From positions 1,240,001-1,304,000 of the forward strand of contig NZ_CP154879.1 of the NCBI RefSeq assembly GCF_039614765.1: a stretch of DNA of 64,000 nucleotides. The letters run 5' to 3'. Origin of the DNA: Castellaniella sp. MT123. GTDB lineage: Bacteria > Pseudomonadota > Gammaproteobacteria > Burkholderiales > Burkholderiaceae_B. Position 1 is the stretch's first letter, and each line of letters starts with the position of its first letter. The translations under genes were made by a program, and so were the position numbers. The notes under the pieces are model-generated. The model was not told where the DNA came from. It ran no database searches and saw only the letters and a program-made list of their open reading frames with translations. Below, piece by piece: positions 1 through 9,606 of this stretch.

Positions 1-1
1 G

Positions 2-91
2 CTGCCCCGCAGCGGCGATTTCCTGGCCGGGCTGTTCCAGGACGGTTATCAGGCCATGGGGCGGATCGCCCGGGGATTGGCCGGGCTCTAG
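2..91 (+). CDS. C-terminal end of an unidentified protein (partial)
   Basis: An open frame runs in from the left edge and ends at TAG 89-91. Only 29 residues are visible, ending in GRIARGLAGL. The stretch is alternately hydrophobic and basic and has no recognisable motif, so I assign no function. It converges on the minus-strand lipoprotein gene that ends at 126. It is called a gene only because the frame is open to the edge and codon use is GC-rich like its neighbours. Confidence 0.35.
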   Translation: MPRSGDFLAGLFQDGYQAMGRIARGLAGL

Positions 92-125
92 TGTCCTGCC
101 CCGACGCTCGCGGGGCGACGCGGGA

Positions 126-812
126 TTACGGGGTCTTTGGCCGCAGGTCGTAGCTTGTACCAGGCACCACCTGGGTTCCCGCCGGCAGCAGCGGCTGGCT
201 GGACGGTACGTCTGCGCCGGCCATCGGCGTGGCAGCCTGTGCCGGCCCCACCCCGGAAGCGGCCGGCGTGGCGGTGACACCCGCCGTGCCGGGCGAAGCC
301 GGTACGATCGGCGGGGGCGACGATACCGGAATCGGCTCGGAGGCCCCGGTCTCGGTGGATGATTGTCCGGCAACGGGCATGGGCTTCCCCTGCGCCGCTG
401 CCGTACGATCCCGCGCCTGCGCAGCCTCGCGATCCGCTTCCTCCGCCGTTCTAGGGTGGTGCATCATGGGCAGGTTGACGCTGTTTTCCACCCGCTGAAA
501 CGTGCCGTCCGGTCCGAAACGCAGCCAGACTTCCTGACGGAAATAGACCGCATCGGTGGCGACGGTCCCCGTGTAGCCCCAGCGAGCCAGCAACGAGTCG
601 CCCTGTTGCCAGACGTTCGTCGGCTGGGCACCCAAGTCCTGGGCAGCCTGCTGCAGCGTGGTGCGCCCAACCACGATCCGGTCCAATCCGCCCGTGTTGA
701 AAGTCTGGCCGGTGACGGAGCACCCCGCCAGCAGCGCCGCCGAAACCACCAGCGCGGCCAGCGGCAAGCGCCCACCACACGGGGTAAGCCGCCCGGCCCA
801 GGAAAATGACAT
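126..812 (-). CDS. SmpA/BamE-like lipoprotein, hypothetical
   Basis: Predicted outer membrane lipoprotein of about 228 residues. A hydrophobic signal segment ends in the lipobox LLAGC. The next ~90 residues (GLDRIVVGRTTLQQAAQDLG, then a W/Y-rich stretch with GPDGTFQRVENS) resemble the small SmpA/OmlA (BamE-like) fold found in many envelope lipoproteins. The C-terminal half is Pro/Ala/Ser-rich and probably disordered. I chose ATG 810-812; an in-frame TTG at 828-830 would add six residues, and a TTG at 816-818 sits better behind GGGAG. It lies 59 bases downstream of an MCP gene on the same strand and may be cotranscribed. Function is unknown; the fold assignment is by pattern only. Confidence 0.7.
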   Translation of the reverse strand: MSFSWAGRLTPCGGRLPLAALVVSAALLAGCSVTGQTFNTGGLDRIVVGRTTLQQAAQDLGAQPTNVWQQGDSLLARWGYTGTVATDAVYFRQEVWLRFGPDGTFQRVENSVNLPMMHHPRTAEEADREAAQARDRTAAAQGKPMPVAGQSSTETGASEPIPVSSPPPIVPASPGTAGVTATPAASGVGPAQAATPMAGADVPSSQPLLPAGTQVVPGTSYDLRPKTP

Positions 813-871
813 GTTCAAGATTGCTCCCAATTCTTAGTGTCGGGGGACGCCCGCATGGCGCCCGTGTTTTG

Positions 872-2566
872 CTATCGCGCCGCCTGAGCCGCTGCCAGGC
901 GCGGGACGGGTCCCGCGGCGGGCAGCGGCAGACCGTGACCAGGATCCGCCGAAGCCGCTGCGGGATCCCGGACCCTGGCGGCGTCCGCCGTGGTCTGACT
1001 GAGTTGAAACACGCCCAGGGACTGTTCGATCTCGGTCGCCAGGGATTCCAGCGAACTTGCCGCTGTGGCCGCCTGCTGCACCAGCAATGCGTTTTGCTGA
1101 GTCACCGTATCCATCTGCGCAATGGCCAGATTGACCTGGTCGATCCCCGACGATTGCTCGACCGTGGCCGCCGTGATCTCGCTCATGATGTCGGATACCC
1201 GGGTCACCGCCTGGACGAGTTCCCGCATGGTTTCTCCCGCGCGGTCGACCTGCGCCGACCCCGCCTGAACGCGACTGACGGAGTCGTCGATCAGATCCTT
1301 GATTTCCTTGGCGGCGGAGGCCGAGCGCTGCGCCAGCGCACGGACTTCGGCCGCCACGACGGCGAAGCCGCGGCCCTGCTCGCCCGCGCGGGCGGCCTCG
1401 ACTGCTGCGTTGAGCGCCAGGATATTGGTCTGGAACGCGATGCTGTCGATCACTCCGACGATATCGGCGATCTTATGTGAACTGTCCGAGATGCCATCCA
1501 TGGTCTGGACAACTTCATCGACCACCTGGCCGCCCCGCGACGCGACCTGGGATGCCGTACCCGCCAGTTGATTGGCCTGCCGTGCATGATCGGCGTTCTG
1601 CTTCACCGTGCTGGCCAGCTCTTCCATGCTGGCGGCCGTTTGCTGCAGCGCAGCCGCCTGCTGGTCGGTGCGACTGCTCAGGTCCTGATTGCCGGAGGCA
1701 ATGCGGCGCGTGCCCTCCGTCATCTGGTCCATGCGTCCCCGCACCCCGAGAATCAGCGTTTCCAGCCCATCGCGCATGTCCTTCAGGCCATGCAGCAACA
1801 AGCCGATCTCATCCCGCGATTTCGGGAAGATGGCGACGTCGAGATTGCCGTCCGCCATCTTCCGCAGATGACGCCCCACGCCCTGCAGAGGCCGCAGCAC
1901 CGTCCGGATCAGGATCCGGTACGTCAGCAGCGCCAGGACGATCGCGACGCTCAACAGGCCCAGAAAGCCCTGATGGGCCCAGGTGTACAACCGCGCGAGG
2001 GATTCACGCGATTCGGCGCTGCTATCCTGGACATATTGGTCGAACTGGCCGAATGCTCGATCCATTCCCCGCGCCGCGGTGCGCAGACGCCCCCGCTTGA
2101 TGGCTTCGAATCCCTTGGCGTCCTGCCTGGCCGCCAGATCGCGCAACTGCGCGACCTGAGCCCAATAATCCTTGAAGGACGTGGTCAGGATATGCAGCAG
2201 CGTCTGCGTCCGCTCGCCGCCCAGGGCGCCCGACGCCAGGAGAGCGTCGATGTGGTCGTGCGAGCGCTTCAGCAACTGATCGGCTTGGCCGAGTTCCCAG
2301 AGGCGCTGCGTTTCATTGGCGATGCCCAGGGCGCCTTCGATCTGCGTGGCAGCCTGCTGGGCGTAGATCAGGGCGTTCTTCACATCCGAATTGGCCTGCA
2401 CGCCTATGGTGGCCAACTGACTGATGGTTTGCTGGCTTTGCTGCTGGACAAACCACGCGCTGCCGACTGCCGCGAAGGTCAGCAGGGACAACAGCCCCAC
2501 CACCAGCGTCAAGCGGGCCTGCAAGGACAACGTCACGGAACGCCATTTCAGAAAACGGACTTTCAT
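872..2566 (-). CDS. Methyl-accepting chemotaxis protein
   Basis: Transmembrane chemoreceptor of 564 residues that signals to CheA/CheW. TM1 is at about residues 18-40, a helical periplasmic ligand domain of roughly 155 residues follows, and TM2 is at about 199-219 with a HAMP domain behind it. The highly conserved hairpin tip is present ([20 protein letters not shown]). The tail is Ala-rich and ends without the NWETF-type CheR/CheB tether seen in Tar and Tsr of enterics. ATG 2564-2566 is preceded by GAGGTGAC, a good ribosome binding site. It lies downstream of flgL but is separated from it by a terminator hairpin at 2629-2651, so it probably has its own promoter. The ligand cannot be told from sequence. 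Confidence 0.93.
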   Translation of the reverse strand: MKVRFLKWRSVTLSLQARLTLVVGLLSLLTFAAVGSAWFVQQQSQQTISQLATIGVQANSDVKNALIYAQQAATQIEGALGIANETQRLWELGQADQLLKRSHDHIDALLASGALGGERTQTLLHILTTSFKDYWAQVAQLRDLAARQDAKGFEAIKRGRLRTAARGMDRAFGQFDQYVQDSSAESRESLARLYTWAHQGFLGLLSVAIVLALLTYRILIRTVLRPLQGVGRHLRKMADGNLDVAIFPKSRDEIGLLLHGLKDMRDGLETLILGVRGRMDQMTEGTRRIASGNQDLSSRTDQQAAALQQTAASMEELASTVKQNADHARQANQLAGTASQVASRGGQVVDEVVQTMDGISDSSHKIADIVGVIDSIAFQTNILALNAAVEAARAGEQGRGFAVVAAEVRALAQRSASAAKEIKDLIDDSVSRVQAGSAQVDRAGETMRELVQAVTRVSDIMSEITAATVEQSSGIDQVNLAIAQMDTVTQQNALLVQQAATAASSLESLATEIEQSLGVFQLSQTTADAARVRDPAAASADPGHGLPLPAAGPVPRLAAAQAAR

Positions 2567-2592
2567 GTCACCTCACCCTTCTGGTTATCGTC

Positions 2593-2611
2593 AGCATGCC
2601 ATACGCATGCT
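2593..2611. repeat. Hairpin upstream of the MCP gene
   Basis: Perfect inverted repeat AGCATGC / GCATGCT with a 5-base loop (CATAC). It sits between the flgL terminator and the MCP start, in the MCP leader if transcription starts upstream. There is no T-tract on either strand, so it is not a terminator by itself. Confidence 0.5.
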
Positions 2612-2628
2612 GCTTTTCTTCCAAAGAA

Positions 2629-2651
2629 AATAGGGCCTTGTCGGCCCTATT
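2629..2651 (-). terminator. Rho-independent terminator after flgL
   Basis: Perfect 9-bp stem AATAGGGCC / GGCCCTATT around a 5-base loop. Read on the minus strand the stem runs into TTTTC, so it fits termination of the flgKL transcript about 80 bases past the flgL stop. Confidence 0.75.
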
Positions 2652-2730
2652 CACCTAGAATGCCAGGACCTGCGTCGTGCACAAATCCGCCGGCATCATC
2701 ATCCCGCGTCGCTGCCTTGTCCACCCACGG

Positions 2731-3966
2731 TCATGCGGGCTTGCCCATCTTGAACAGGCTCAGGCCCTGGATCGTCTGAAACGCCAGGCCGGCGCCTTCC
2801 AGCGCCATCTTGCGCAGATTGAGCTGCGTCGTGGCCTGGTAGTAATCCAGGTCTTCCAGGCCGGACAAGGCCTGGGTAAAGCCCAGGCCGCGCTGACTGC
2901 CGCTATCATTGAGGGCCGTCAATTCGTTCATGCGCGCCCCGATCGAGGCTCGCACCGTCAGGACGTTGTCATAGCTGGAGGCCAGCTGCTGCATGCCCGT
3001 GTTCAGCGCATTGTGCAGGGCGGCCGAGGCCTTGTCGTCACCTTGTGACGGCGCGTTCAGGGCGGCAACCAGATTGTCGAGCGTCCGGAAGATGTTGGCG
3101 TTCTGGGTCTTCAGCGGCTCGACCGTGAATGCATCGCCCGTGGCGGGGGCACCCGATAACTGGACCTTCGTGCCATTGCCGAGGTCCATTTCCGTGGCGT
3201 TGGTTGGCAGCGTGTAGTTGACGGGTGCTGCAACGGTGGGGGGAACGGCCGAATGATCGGTCACGGTAACCGTGTAATCCGTCGCGCTCGTGAACGACAC
3301 CGCATACGAGTAGCGCGCATCCGGGTTGGCGGTGCGATCCGAAATATAGGGTCCGCCCAGCACGGCCGTGCCGTTATTCCCCGCGGCGGCGGCGCTGGTG
3401 TAGGCCAGGGTCCCCGGCTGCGCCCGCTGAAAAATATCCGACCCGACGTCACTGCCAGCGATCTGGCGGGTGGCATCGGCCTGGATATTGCGCTGCAGGC
3501 TGTCGCCCAGATAAGTACCCGCCGCATCAAACGCGGGCGAGCTGCCCTTGGATCCGGAAAACACATACTGCCCATTGCCATCGGTCGTGTTGGCGATGCC
3601 CATGGCGGTGTCGCGCGCATTCTGCAAGACGTTGGCCAAAGTCTGACGGTCCGAGTCCGACAGCGTGCCATTGCCCGCCTGTACCAGACGGGTGCGCACG
3701 TCCACCAGCAGATTGGTCAGGGAATTCAGTGCGTCTTCCTCGGTGCCCAGATTCTGGTTGGCAACCGCCCGGTTGCCGGCATACCGGGTGTTCTGCGCCT
3801 GCGACTGCGAGATATTGATGGCCTGGGACGCCCCCAGCGGATCGTCGGAGGGCGTGACCATCTTCTGGCCGGAGCCGATCTGCTGGTACAGATGCATCAA
3901 ATCGGACTGCTGAGCGTTGATGGTGTTCAGTCCGGTCTGGAATACGAGGCTGGTGCTGATACGCAT
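2731..3966 (-). CDS. flgL: Flagellar hook-filament junction protein FlgL
   Basis: Hook-associated protein 3, the second junction protein between hook and filament, exported by the flagellar type III system. The protein has 411 residues. Its N-terminus (MRISTSLVFQTGLNTINAQQ) and its C-terminal helical segment are the flagellin-like coiled-coil ends typical of the family; the variable domain lies between. It follows flgK with a 28-base gap on the same strand, and both probably come from the sigma-28 promoter at 5765-5791. The length is near the longer end for FlgL. Confidence 0.95.
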   Translation of the reverse strand: MRISTSLVFQTGLNTINAQQSDLMHLYQQIGSGQKMVTPSDDPLGASQAINISQSQAQNTRYAGNRAVANQNLGTEEDALNSLTNLLVDVRTRLVQAGNGTLSDSDRQTLANVLQNARDTAMGIANTTDGNGQYVFSGSKGSSPAFDAAGTYLGDSLQRNIQADATRQIAGSDVGSDIFQRAQPGTLAYTSAAAAGNNGTAVLGGPYISDRTANPDARYSYAVSFTSATDYTVTVTDHSAVPPTVAAPVNYTLPTNATEMDLGNGTKVQLSGAPATGDAFTVEPLKTQNANIFRTLDNLVAALNAPSQGDDKASAALHNALNTGMQQLASSYDNVLTVRASIGARMNELTALNDSGSQRGLGFTQALSGLEDLDYYQATTQLNLRKMALEGAGLAFQTIQGLSLFKMGKPA

Positions 3967-3994
3967 GATGAATTTCCGAAGAGACCGATGCGGC

Positions 3995-5701
3995 TTAATT
4001 GCGCAGATTGAGCAGGGTGTCGAACAGCGTGGAAGCCGTATCGATCAGGCGCGCAGCGGCCTGGTATTGTTGCTGGAATTGCTGCAGGTTGATGTATTCT
4101 TCGTCCATGTTCACACCGGACACCGCCTGCTGCGCCGCGACGTTCTGCTGGATCAGGGAACTCTGGGCCTTCTGTGCCGTGGTGTTCGACTGAGTCTTGA
4201 CAGCCACGTTATTGACCAGCTGGGAGTAGGCCTCGTTCAGGCCCATGGAGCCCTGCCCCGCCGGACTGCCGGACAGACCGCCCAGGACCTTTTGCGTACG
4301 CAACTGGGCCAGTTTCAGCGCGTTGTCGCCGTTGGCCGAACCTGCGGGGCCGCCTGCTCCCCCATTGGCGGTGGCGTCCCAACCCGCCGCCGCAATTTTT
4401 GCCGGGTCGGTGATGGCAACATTCATGCCGCCAGCAGCCGCCCGGGTCGGCTGGATCAGCCAGGAATCCCCCGTGGCCGCGCCGGCTACCGGCGCCGTAT
4501 CGAACGTCACGCCGTCGAAGGTCGCATTACCGCCATTGGGAATGGTTCCCAGCGCCGTGCCGTCGGGTACGCGGGTGACGGTGTAATTCGTGCCGTCGTA
4601 GGCCAGGCGATAATCCTGATTGGTGAGCTTGGACACATCCTGGATGGACGCGTCCGGATTGGTCGTGGCGGTATTCCCGGCATTCTCGATGACCTTGGGC
4701 GCGGAGACCGTAAAGAAGTCTGTCCCTGGTGCACCCGACGGGTCATAGCCTTGCGTGTGCTGGGCATTGATAGACATGGAAATGCCCAGCGCCAGGCGCC
4801 CCAGATCGTTCTGTGTGGAATCCAGCACATCCGAGCGGAACGTCAGCAAGCCGCCCAGCTTGCCGCCAGTGATCAGGCTGTCGCTCATCTCGACGGGCTT
4901 GGGCTTGCCCGTGGAATCGACGACGGTGTAATTCACTGCGAGGCGGCCAGGGTCGGCTTTCGAGGGCTGTACCTGCAGGTGAAATACCGTGTCTCCGCCC
5001 AACACAGTCTGGCCATTGCCGACGGTAATGTTGAAGCGATCATCCTGCTCGTAGACCTGGATGTTCACCAGTTGGCCCAGTTCACTGGCCAACTGGTCAC
5101 GTTGATCCAAGAGATCGTTGGGGGGCTGGTTGGGATTGGTGGCCTTGGCCGTCGTGATCTGGCGGTTCAGATCCTGGATGCGGTCCAGGTAGCTGTTGAC
5201 CTGCGTGACAGTAGTGTCAATCTGGGTGTTGACGTTCGCGCGCTGACTATCCAGAAAGGCGTTGGCATCGCGGACCTGCGAGGCCAGGCTGTTGGCCCGG
5301 CCGAGCAGTTCCTGGCGGGCGGCCACGTCAGCGGGTGATGTCGCCACCGCGTCCAGGCCATCAAAGAACTGCTGGATGTTGGGCGAAATCCCCACGGTGC
5401 GATCCGCCACCAGATTGTTGACCTGGCTGATCTGATCGCCGTAGCTCTTCAAGGCCGCGCCGCGAGTCTGGGAAGCGGTCAGCTGGCGATACAGGAAGGC
5501 GTCATAGGACCGCTGCACGCTGACCGCCTGTACTCCACGGCCGATCCAGCCCGCCGAGGTGGAGGTAGCCCCAGCCGTCTGTACCAGCACCGATTGGCGG
5601 CTGTAGCCATCGGTGGCCGCATTGTTGATGTTGTGCCCCGCGGTGTCCAGACGGTTTTGTGCGACCAGCAGGCCGGCCTTGCCCAGATTCGCCAGATTCA
5701 T
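3995..5701 (-). CDS. flgK: Flagellar hook-filament junction protein FlgK
   Basis: Hook-associated protein 1, which forms the first junction ring on the hook. The protein has 568 residues. The N-terminus (NLANLGKAGLLVAQNRLDTA, then HNINNAATDGYSRQ) carries the rod/hook family signature, and the C-terminus has the helical assembly segment with NMDEEYINLQQFQQQYQAAA. The Asn/Thr/Gly-rich middle is the usual variable region. Start is ATG 5699-5701. It begins a separate transcription unit from flgJ, with a sigma-28 promoter and a leader hairpin in the 158-base gap. Confidence 0.96.
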   Translation of the reverse strand: MNLANLGKAGLLVAQNRLDTAGHNINNAATDGYSRQSVLVQTAGATSTSAGWIGRGVQAVSVQRSYDAFLYRQLTASQTRGAALKSYGDQISQVNNLVADRTVGISPNIQQFFDGLDAVATSPADVAARQELLGRANSLASQVRDANAFLDSQRANVNTQIDTTVTQVNSYLDRIQDLNRQITTAKATNPNQPPNDLLDQRDQLASELGQLVNIQVYEQDDRFNITVGNGQTVLGGDTVFHLQVQPSKADPGRLAVNYTVVDSTGKPKPVEMSDSLITGGKLGGLLTFRSDVLDSTQNDLGRLALGISMSINAQHTQGYDPSGAPGTDFFTVSAPKVIENAGNTATTNPDASIQDVSKLTNQDYRLAYDGTNYTVTRVPDGTALGTIPNGGNATFDGVTFDTAPVAGAATGDSWLIQPTRAAAGGMNVAITDPAKIAAAGWDATANGGAGGPAGSANGDNALKLAQLRTQKVLGGLSGSPAGQGSMGLNEAYSQLVNNVAVKTQSNTTAQKAQSSLIQQNVAAQQAVSGVNMDEEYINLQQFQQQYQAAARLIDTASTLFDTLLNLRN

Positions 5702-5725
5702 GTGCTGAAATCCTGTCAGTTGTGT

Positions 5726-5744
5726 GCGTGCCGCGAAGGCACGC
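5726..5744. repeat. Leader hairpin in front of flgK
   Basis: Perfect 7-bp stem GCGTGCC / GGCACGC with a 5-base loop. It lies between the predicted sigma-28 start and the flgK ATG, so it would be in the flgK mRNA leader. There is no U-tract. Confidence 0.5.
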
Positions 5745-5764
5745 CTGAAAATTCATCTAGTTTA

Positions 5765-5791
5765 GTAACGGCACGGACGGCGGAAAATTTA
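5765..5791 (-). promoter_or_regulatory. Sigma-28 (FliA) promoter for flgKL
   Basis: On the minus strand TAAATTTT is followed, 15 bases after TAAA, by GCCGTTAC. The FliA consensus is TAAAGTTT-N11-GCCGATAA; the match is 7/8 and 6/8 with exact spacing. The -10 ends about 64 bases before the flgK start. flgKL being class III genes is established in enterics; its use here is inference. Confidence 0.7.
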
Positions 5792-5859
5792 GCGGTCCAG
5801 CCTGCCTGCCCACCTGGCGGCCCCGATCCGCACCCTGCTGTCCGGCCCCGCGCTGATCA

Positions 5860-6831
5860 TCACCGGGCGTTGAAATAGCCCATGATGGAAATCAGTTTGT
5901 CCGCATAGGACGGGTCGGTGGCATAGCCGGCGGCCTGCACCTTGCGGGCCGCGTCCTCGGCGGAACGCGCCGTCATCACGGCGCTGTAACGATCGCTTTG
6001 GCTGATCAGGTTCGCGTAGTCGGTCAGGGAATCAGCGTAGGACGCGTACGCCCGGAAGGGCTGCACCATCTTACGTGGCTCGCCATCGATGTATTCGGTC
6101 GTCATGGCCTGCACGACCTCGCCATGCCAGCCGCGTCCGGCCTTGATGCCGAACAGATTGTGGCTGCTGGATCCATCGGGGCGCGTAATTTCCCGCTGCC
6201 CCCAGCCCGACTCCAGCGCGGCCTGGCTCAGGATCAGTTTGGCGGGCACGCCACTGCGCCGCGACGCGACGTCCGCAGCGGCGGCCATCTGATCGACGAA
6301 GGTGCGGATATGGTCCGGCGCCCCCTGAATGGCGCTGCTGACCTTCTGGCCCAGGCGACGCTGCGTCAGCACGTCGATCAGGGATGCAATCGAATCCGCG
6401 ACCTGCCGGCGCCCTTCGCCGATGCGGGATTGCAACCCTGGCAGACGCGAACGGGCAGCTTCGGGCGGATTCGCCAGCGGATCCGCCGCCTTCTGTCCAG
6501 AATTGCCCTGCATCTGCGCCATCAGCGCATCGGCAAGCCCCAATCCTGGATTCGCCAGGGCCAGCGCAGCCTGCTCATCGCCGAGACTGCGCGCCATCCG
6601 TGTGGCCTGGGAGTCGAGCAGCGTCGGCATCTGATCCGAGGTCTGGCGCGCCTGTTTCAGCATCATCTGGATGAACACCGCCTCGAACTGGCGCGCGACT
6701 TCGCGCTGCTTGTCGGCCGGGGCGTTGGCACCCGCCTGCACGCCCCGCTTCAGCGTGTTCAGGCTGCTGAAATCCAGGACCGAAGGCTGGGCACCGGAAC
6801 TTGGCAGCGGCGTCTGTGTCACGTAAGCCAT
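5860..6831 (-). CDS. flgJ: Rod assembly protein and peptidoglycan hydrolase FlgJ
   Basis: Bifunctional 323-residue protein. The N-terminal ~110 residues form the rod-capping domain (FIQMMLKQARQ...). The C-terminal half is a beta-N-acetylglucosaminidase domain that opens peptidoglycan for the rod: SQAALESGWGQRE contains the catalytic Glu region, followed by HNLFGIKAG and FRAYASYADSLTDYANLI. It follows flgI by 8 bases at the end of the flgB-J operon. This dual-domain form is usual in beta- and gammaproteobacteria. Confidence 0.96.
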   Translation of the reverse strand: MAYVTQTPLPSSGAQPSVLDFSSLNTLKRGVQAGANAPADKQREVARQFEAVFIQMMLKQARQTSDQMPTLLDSQATRMARSLGDEQAALALANPGLGLADALMAQMQGNSGQKAADPLANPPEAARSRLPGLQSRIGEGRRQVADSIASLIDVLTQRRLGQKVSSAIQGAPDHIRTFVDQMAAAADVASRRSGVPAKLILSQAALESGWGQREITRPDGSSSHNLFGIKAGRGWHGEVVQAMTTEYIDGEPRKMVQPFRAYASYADSLTDYANLISQSDRYSAVMTARSAEDAARKVQAAGYATDPSYADKLISIMGYFNAR

Positions 6832-6839
6832 GGCCGTCC

Positions 6840-7976
6840 TCAGATCACTTCCAGGTCGGCACGCAGCGCGCCGGCACTCTTCAGGTTCTGCAGGATGGAC
6901 AGCAGGTCCTGCGGCGTGGCCCCCAGTGCGTTCAGGGCGCGCACCACGTCGGCCAGATTGGCGCTGGTGTTCACGCGCTTGATCGCCCCGCCCTGCGTCT
7001 GCATCTGAATCTGCGTGTTGTTGGTCACGACCGTCTGGCCACCGCCGAACGGCGTGTTGGGCTGGCTGACCTGCTGCTGCGGGCTGATGGCGATGGACAG
7101 ATTGCCATGGGCAATGGCGGCCTCGTCGATCATGACGGTGCGGTTCATCACCACCGAACCGGTGCGGGCGTTGATGACGACACGCGCGCGCGCCGGCGGC
7201 AAACTGACCTGCAAATTTTCCACCTGGGACAGGAAGGTCAGCTGACCCTTCGGATCCATCGGTGCCCGCAATTCGATCGTACGACCATTGACGGCCGTCG
7301 CCGTTTGTCCGCCGAACCGGCGGTTCAGTGCCGCCACCACGTTTTGCGCGATGGCGAAGTCGCTGGTGTTCAATTCCAGGCGTACGACGCCGTTCTGAGC
7401 ATAGGAAGTGGGGACACCGCGCTCGACGATGGCACCATCGGGAATGGTGCCGCCATTGAGCTGATTGACCTGCACGCTGGCGCCGCCCTGGGAAGCACCG
7501 GCGCCACCCACCAGCAGATTGCCCTGGGCGAGCGCGTAGACCTGGCCATTGGCGCCCTTCAGCGGGGTCATCAACAAGGTGCCGCCGCGCAGGCTTTTGG
7601 CATTGCCCATGGACGACACCACCACGTCCACGCTCTGCCCCGGTTGGGCGAACGCCGGCAGGCGTGCAGTGACCATGACGGCTGCGACGTTTTTCACCTG
7701 CATGTTGGTGCCCTGGGGCACCGTCACGCCCAGCTGAGACAGCATGTTGGTCAGGCTTTGCTGGGTGAACGGCGTCTGGCGGACCTGATCGCCGCTGCCA
7801 TCCAGCCCGACGACCAGCCCGTAGCCGATCAGCTGGTTTTCACGCACACCGGTAAAGGACGCCAGGTCCTTGATCCGCTCGGCCCGTACGATCGGCAGCA
7901 GCAGTGTGGACAGCAGCACCCCGGCGGCGAGGCGCCGAACCAGGGAACGAAGAAAAGGCTGGTGATCGATGATCAT
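6840..7976 (-). CDS. flgI: Flagellar P-ring protein FlgI
   Basis: Periplasmic P-ring subunit of the basal body. From ATG 7974-7976 it has 378 residues with a typical signal peptide ([17 protein letters not shown]) and then [20 protein letters not shown], the family's conserved mature start. An upstream in-frame TTG at 7992-7994 would overlap flgH and is less likely. The start falls 4 bases after the flgH stop, consistent with translation as part of the flgGHIJ run. Confidence 0.95.
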   Translation of the reverse strand: MIIDHQPFLRSLVRRLAAGVLLSTLLLPIVRAERIKDLASFTGVRENQLIGYGLVVGLDGSGDQVRQTPFTQQSLTNMLSQLGVTVPQGTNMQVKNVAAVMVTARLPAFAQPGQSVDVVVSSMGNAKSLRGGTLLMTPLKGANGQVYALAQGNLLVGGAGASQGGASVQVNQLNGGTIPDGAIVERGVPTSYAQNGVVRLELNTSDFAIAQNVVAALNRRFGGQTATAVNGRTIELRAPMDPKGQLTFLSQVENLQVSLPPARARVVINARTGSVVMNRTVMIDEAAIAHGNLSIAISPQQQVSQPNTPFGGGQTVVTNNTQIQMQTQGGAIKRVNTSANLADVVRALNALGATPQDLLSILQNLKSAGALRADLEVI

Positions 7977-7980
7977 GTCG

Positions 7981-8784
7981 TCAGAACGGGGCAATATTCA
8001 GGAAGAAGCGCTGCAGCCAGCCCATAGTCTGGACTTCGTCCATCACGCCCTTGCTGCGGTACTCGATGCGTGCGTCAGCCACCTGGGTCGAGGACACCGT
8101 GTTGCTGCCCGTGATGGAACGCGGATCGACCACGCCGGAAAACCGCACGTATTCGCTGCCCCGGTTGATGGCGATCTGCTTTTCGCCGGCGATCTGCAGG
8201 TTGCCGTTGGGCAGCACGCCGATGACCGTGGTGGTCAGGGTGCCGGTGAAGGCATTGGTGGCGCTGCTGGAGCCCTTGCCATCTGACTTGTTGCCGCCGG
8301 TCGCCTGGAAGTTCTGTTGCGCGCCGACTTCATTGGGCAGGATCGCCGGCGAGATCCCGATGTTCATACTGGCATTGCCGCTGCGATTGGTGCTGGTACC
8401 CACGCTTTTGGCCGCGTTGGTCTTTTCCTGGATCACAATCGTGACGATATCGCCCACGTTGCGCGGGCGCCGGTCCTCGAACAGCGGATAGTTGCCATAA
8501 GCCGTCGGCTGGTAGATGGAACCATTGGCCTCGGCGGCCGGTGCCGCGGGCGGTGGCGGGGGCGCCGTCAGCGGTCCGGTGACGACGGGTTCGGGTGGCA
8601 CCAGCGCACAACCCGACAGGGCCAGCGCGAAGACGACGGCGCCGATCGCGGCGCCGCGGCGCCGGCAAGGCTGCGACAAAAAGCGTGTGCGACGCGCCGT
8701 CATGTCGGCCCGGGCCGCCCGCGCCCCTGCCTGGGCGTCAGACCGATGATTGCCCAGGGGGCGATCTGATTGTTCGTGGACCAT
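7981..8784 (-). CDS. flgH: Flagellar L-ring lipoprotein FlgH
   Basis: Outer membrane L-ring subunit. A lipobox LALSGC follows a hydrophobic segment, and the mature part has [20 protein letters not shown] and [15 protein letters not shown], which identify FlgH. The ATG at 8782-8784 gives 267 residues but an n-region of more than 40 residues before the signal core. The in-frame ATG at 8701-8703 ([10 protein letters not shown]) gives a more normal lipoprotein signal and may be the real start. It lies between flgG and flgI in canonical order. Confidence 0.93.
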   Translation of the reverse strand: MVHEQSDRPLGNHRSDAQAGARAARADMTARRTRFLSQPCRRRGAAIGAVVFALALSGCALVPPEPVVTGPLTAPPPPPAAPAAEANGSIYQPTAYGNYPLFEDRRPRNVGDIVTIVIQEKTNAAKSVGTSTNRSGNASMNIGISPAILPNEVGAQQNFQATGGNKSDGKGSSSATNAFTGTLTTTVIGVLPNGNLQIAGEKQIAINRGSEYVRFSGVVDPRSITGSNTVSSTQVADARIEYRSKGVMDEVQTMGWLQRFFLNIAPF

Positions 8785-8789
8785 CCTGT

Positions 8790-9575
8790 TTACATCTGTG
8801 TCAGGCGGGCCAGCATCTGGTCCGACGTCTGCACCGCTTTGCTGTTCATTTCATAGGCGCGCTGAGTGGTGATCATGTTCACCAGTTCTTCCGCCACATT
8901 GACGTTGGACGTTTCCACATAGTTCTGCAGCAGGACCCCGGCGCCTTCCAGCCCGGGCTGCAGCAAATTGGCCGGACCTGAAGCGTCGGTTTCCACATAC
9001 AGGTTCTCGCCCTGGCTTTGCAGGCCGGTGGGGTTGATGAAGGTTGCCAGCTGCAGCTGGCCGACCTGAACGTTGGTGCCCGTCGCGCCCGGTTGCGTGA
9101 CCGACACGGTGCCGTCGCGCGCGATCGTGATGGACAGGGCATTGTCTGGAATGTTGATGCCCGGCTGAATCGGATACCCGCCCGCGGTCACCAGCATGCC
9201 GTTCTGATCGCGCTGGATGCTGCCGTCGCGCGTGTAGGCAAAAGACCCATCCGGCATCTCGACCTGCAGAAATCCGTTGCCCTGAATGGCGACATCCAGG
9301 GCATTGCCAGTTTGCTTGAGATCGCCCTGGGAGTGAATGCGTTCGGTGGCCACGGTGCGTGCACCCGTGCCTAGCTGCAGGCCCGAGGGCAGCTGATTGG
9401 CCGCACCCACGGCCGCGCCCGGCTGGCGAACGGTTTGATACATCAGGTCTTCGAATACGGCGCGGCTGCGCTTGAAGCCCGTGGTGTTGACGTTGGCCAG
9501 GTTATTGGAAATCACGTCCATGCTGGTCTGCTGGGTTTCCAGACCGGTCTTGGCGATCCACAAGGAACGAATCAT
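8790..9575 (-). CDS. flgG: Distal rod protein FlgG
   Basis: Distal rod subunit of the flagellar basal body, 261 residues, the family's usual length. The N-terminus [20 protein letters not shown] followed by [18 protein letters not shown] is the rod/hook signature. The C-terminus [20 protein letters not shown] is the matching assembly helix. It lies in the flgBCDEFGHIJ operon, 31 bases after flgF. Confidence 0.97.
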   Translation of the reverse strand: MIRSLWIAKTGLETQQTSMDVISNNLANVNTTGFKRSRAVFEDLMYQTVRQPGAAVGAANQLPSGLQLGTGARTVATERIHSQGDLKQTGNALDVAIQGNGFLQVEMPDGSFAYTRDGSIQRDQNGMLVTAGGYPIQPGINIPDNALSITIARDGTVSVTQPGATGTNVQVGQLQLATFINPTGLQSQGENLYVETDASGPANLLQPGLEGAGVLLQNYVETSNVNVAEELVNMITTQRAYEMNSKAVQTSDQMLARLTQM

Positions 9576-9606
9576 GTCAGGAGGTCCTGTTCAGGAGCGA
9601 AGGGCT

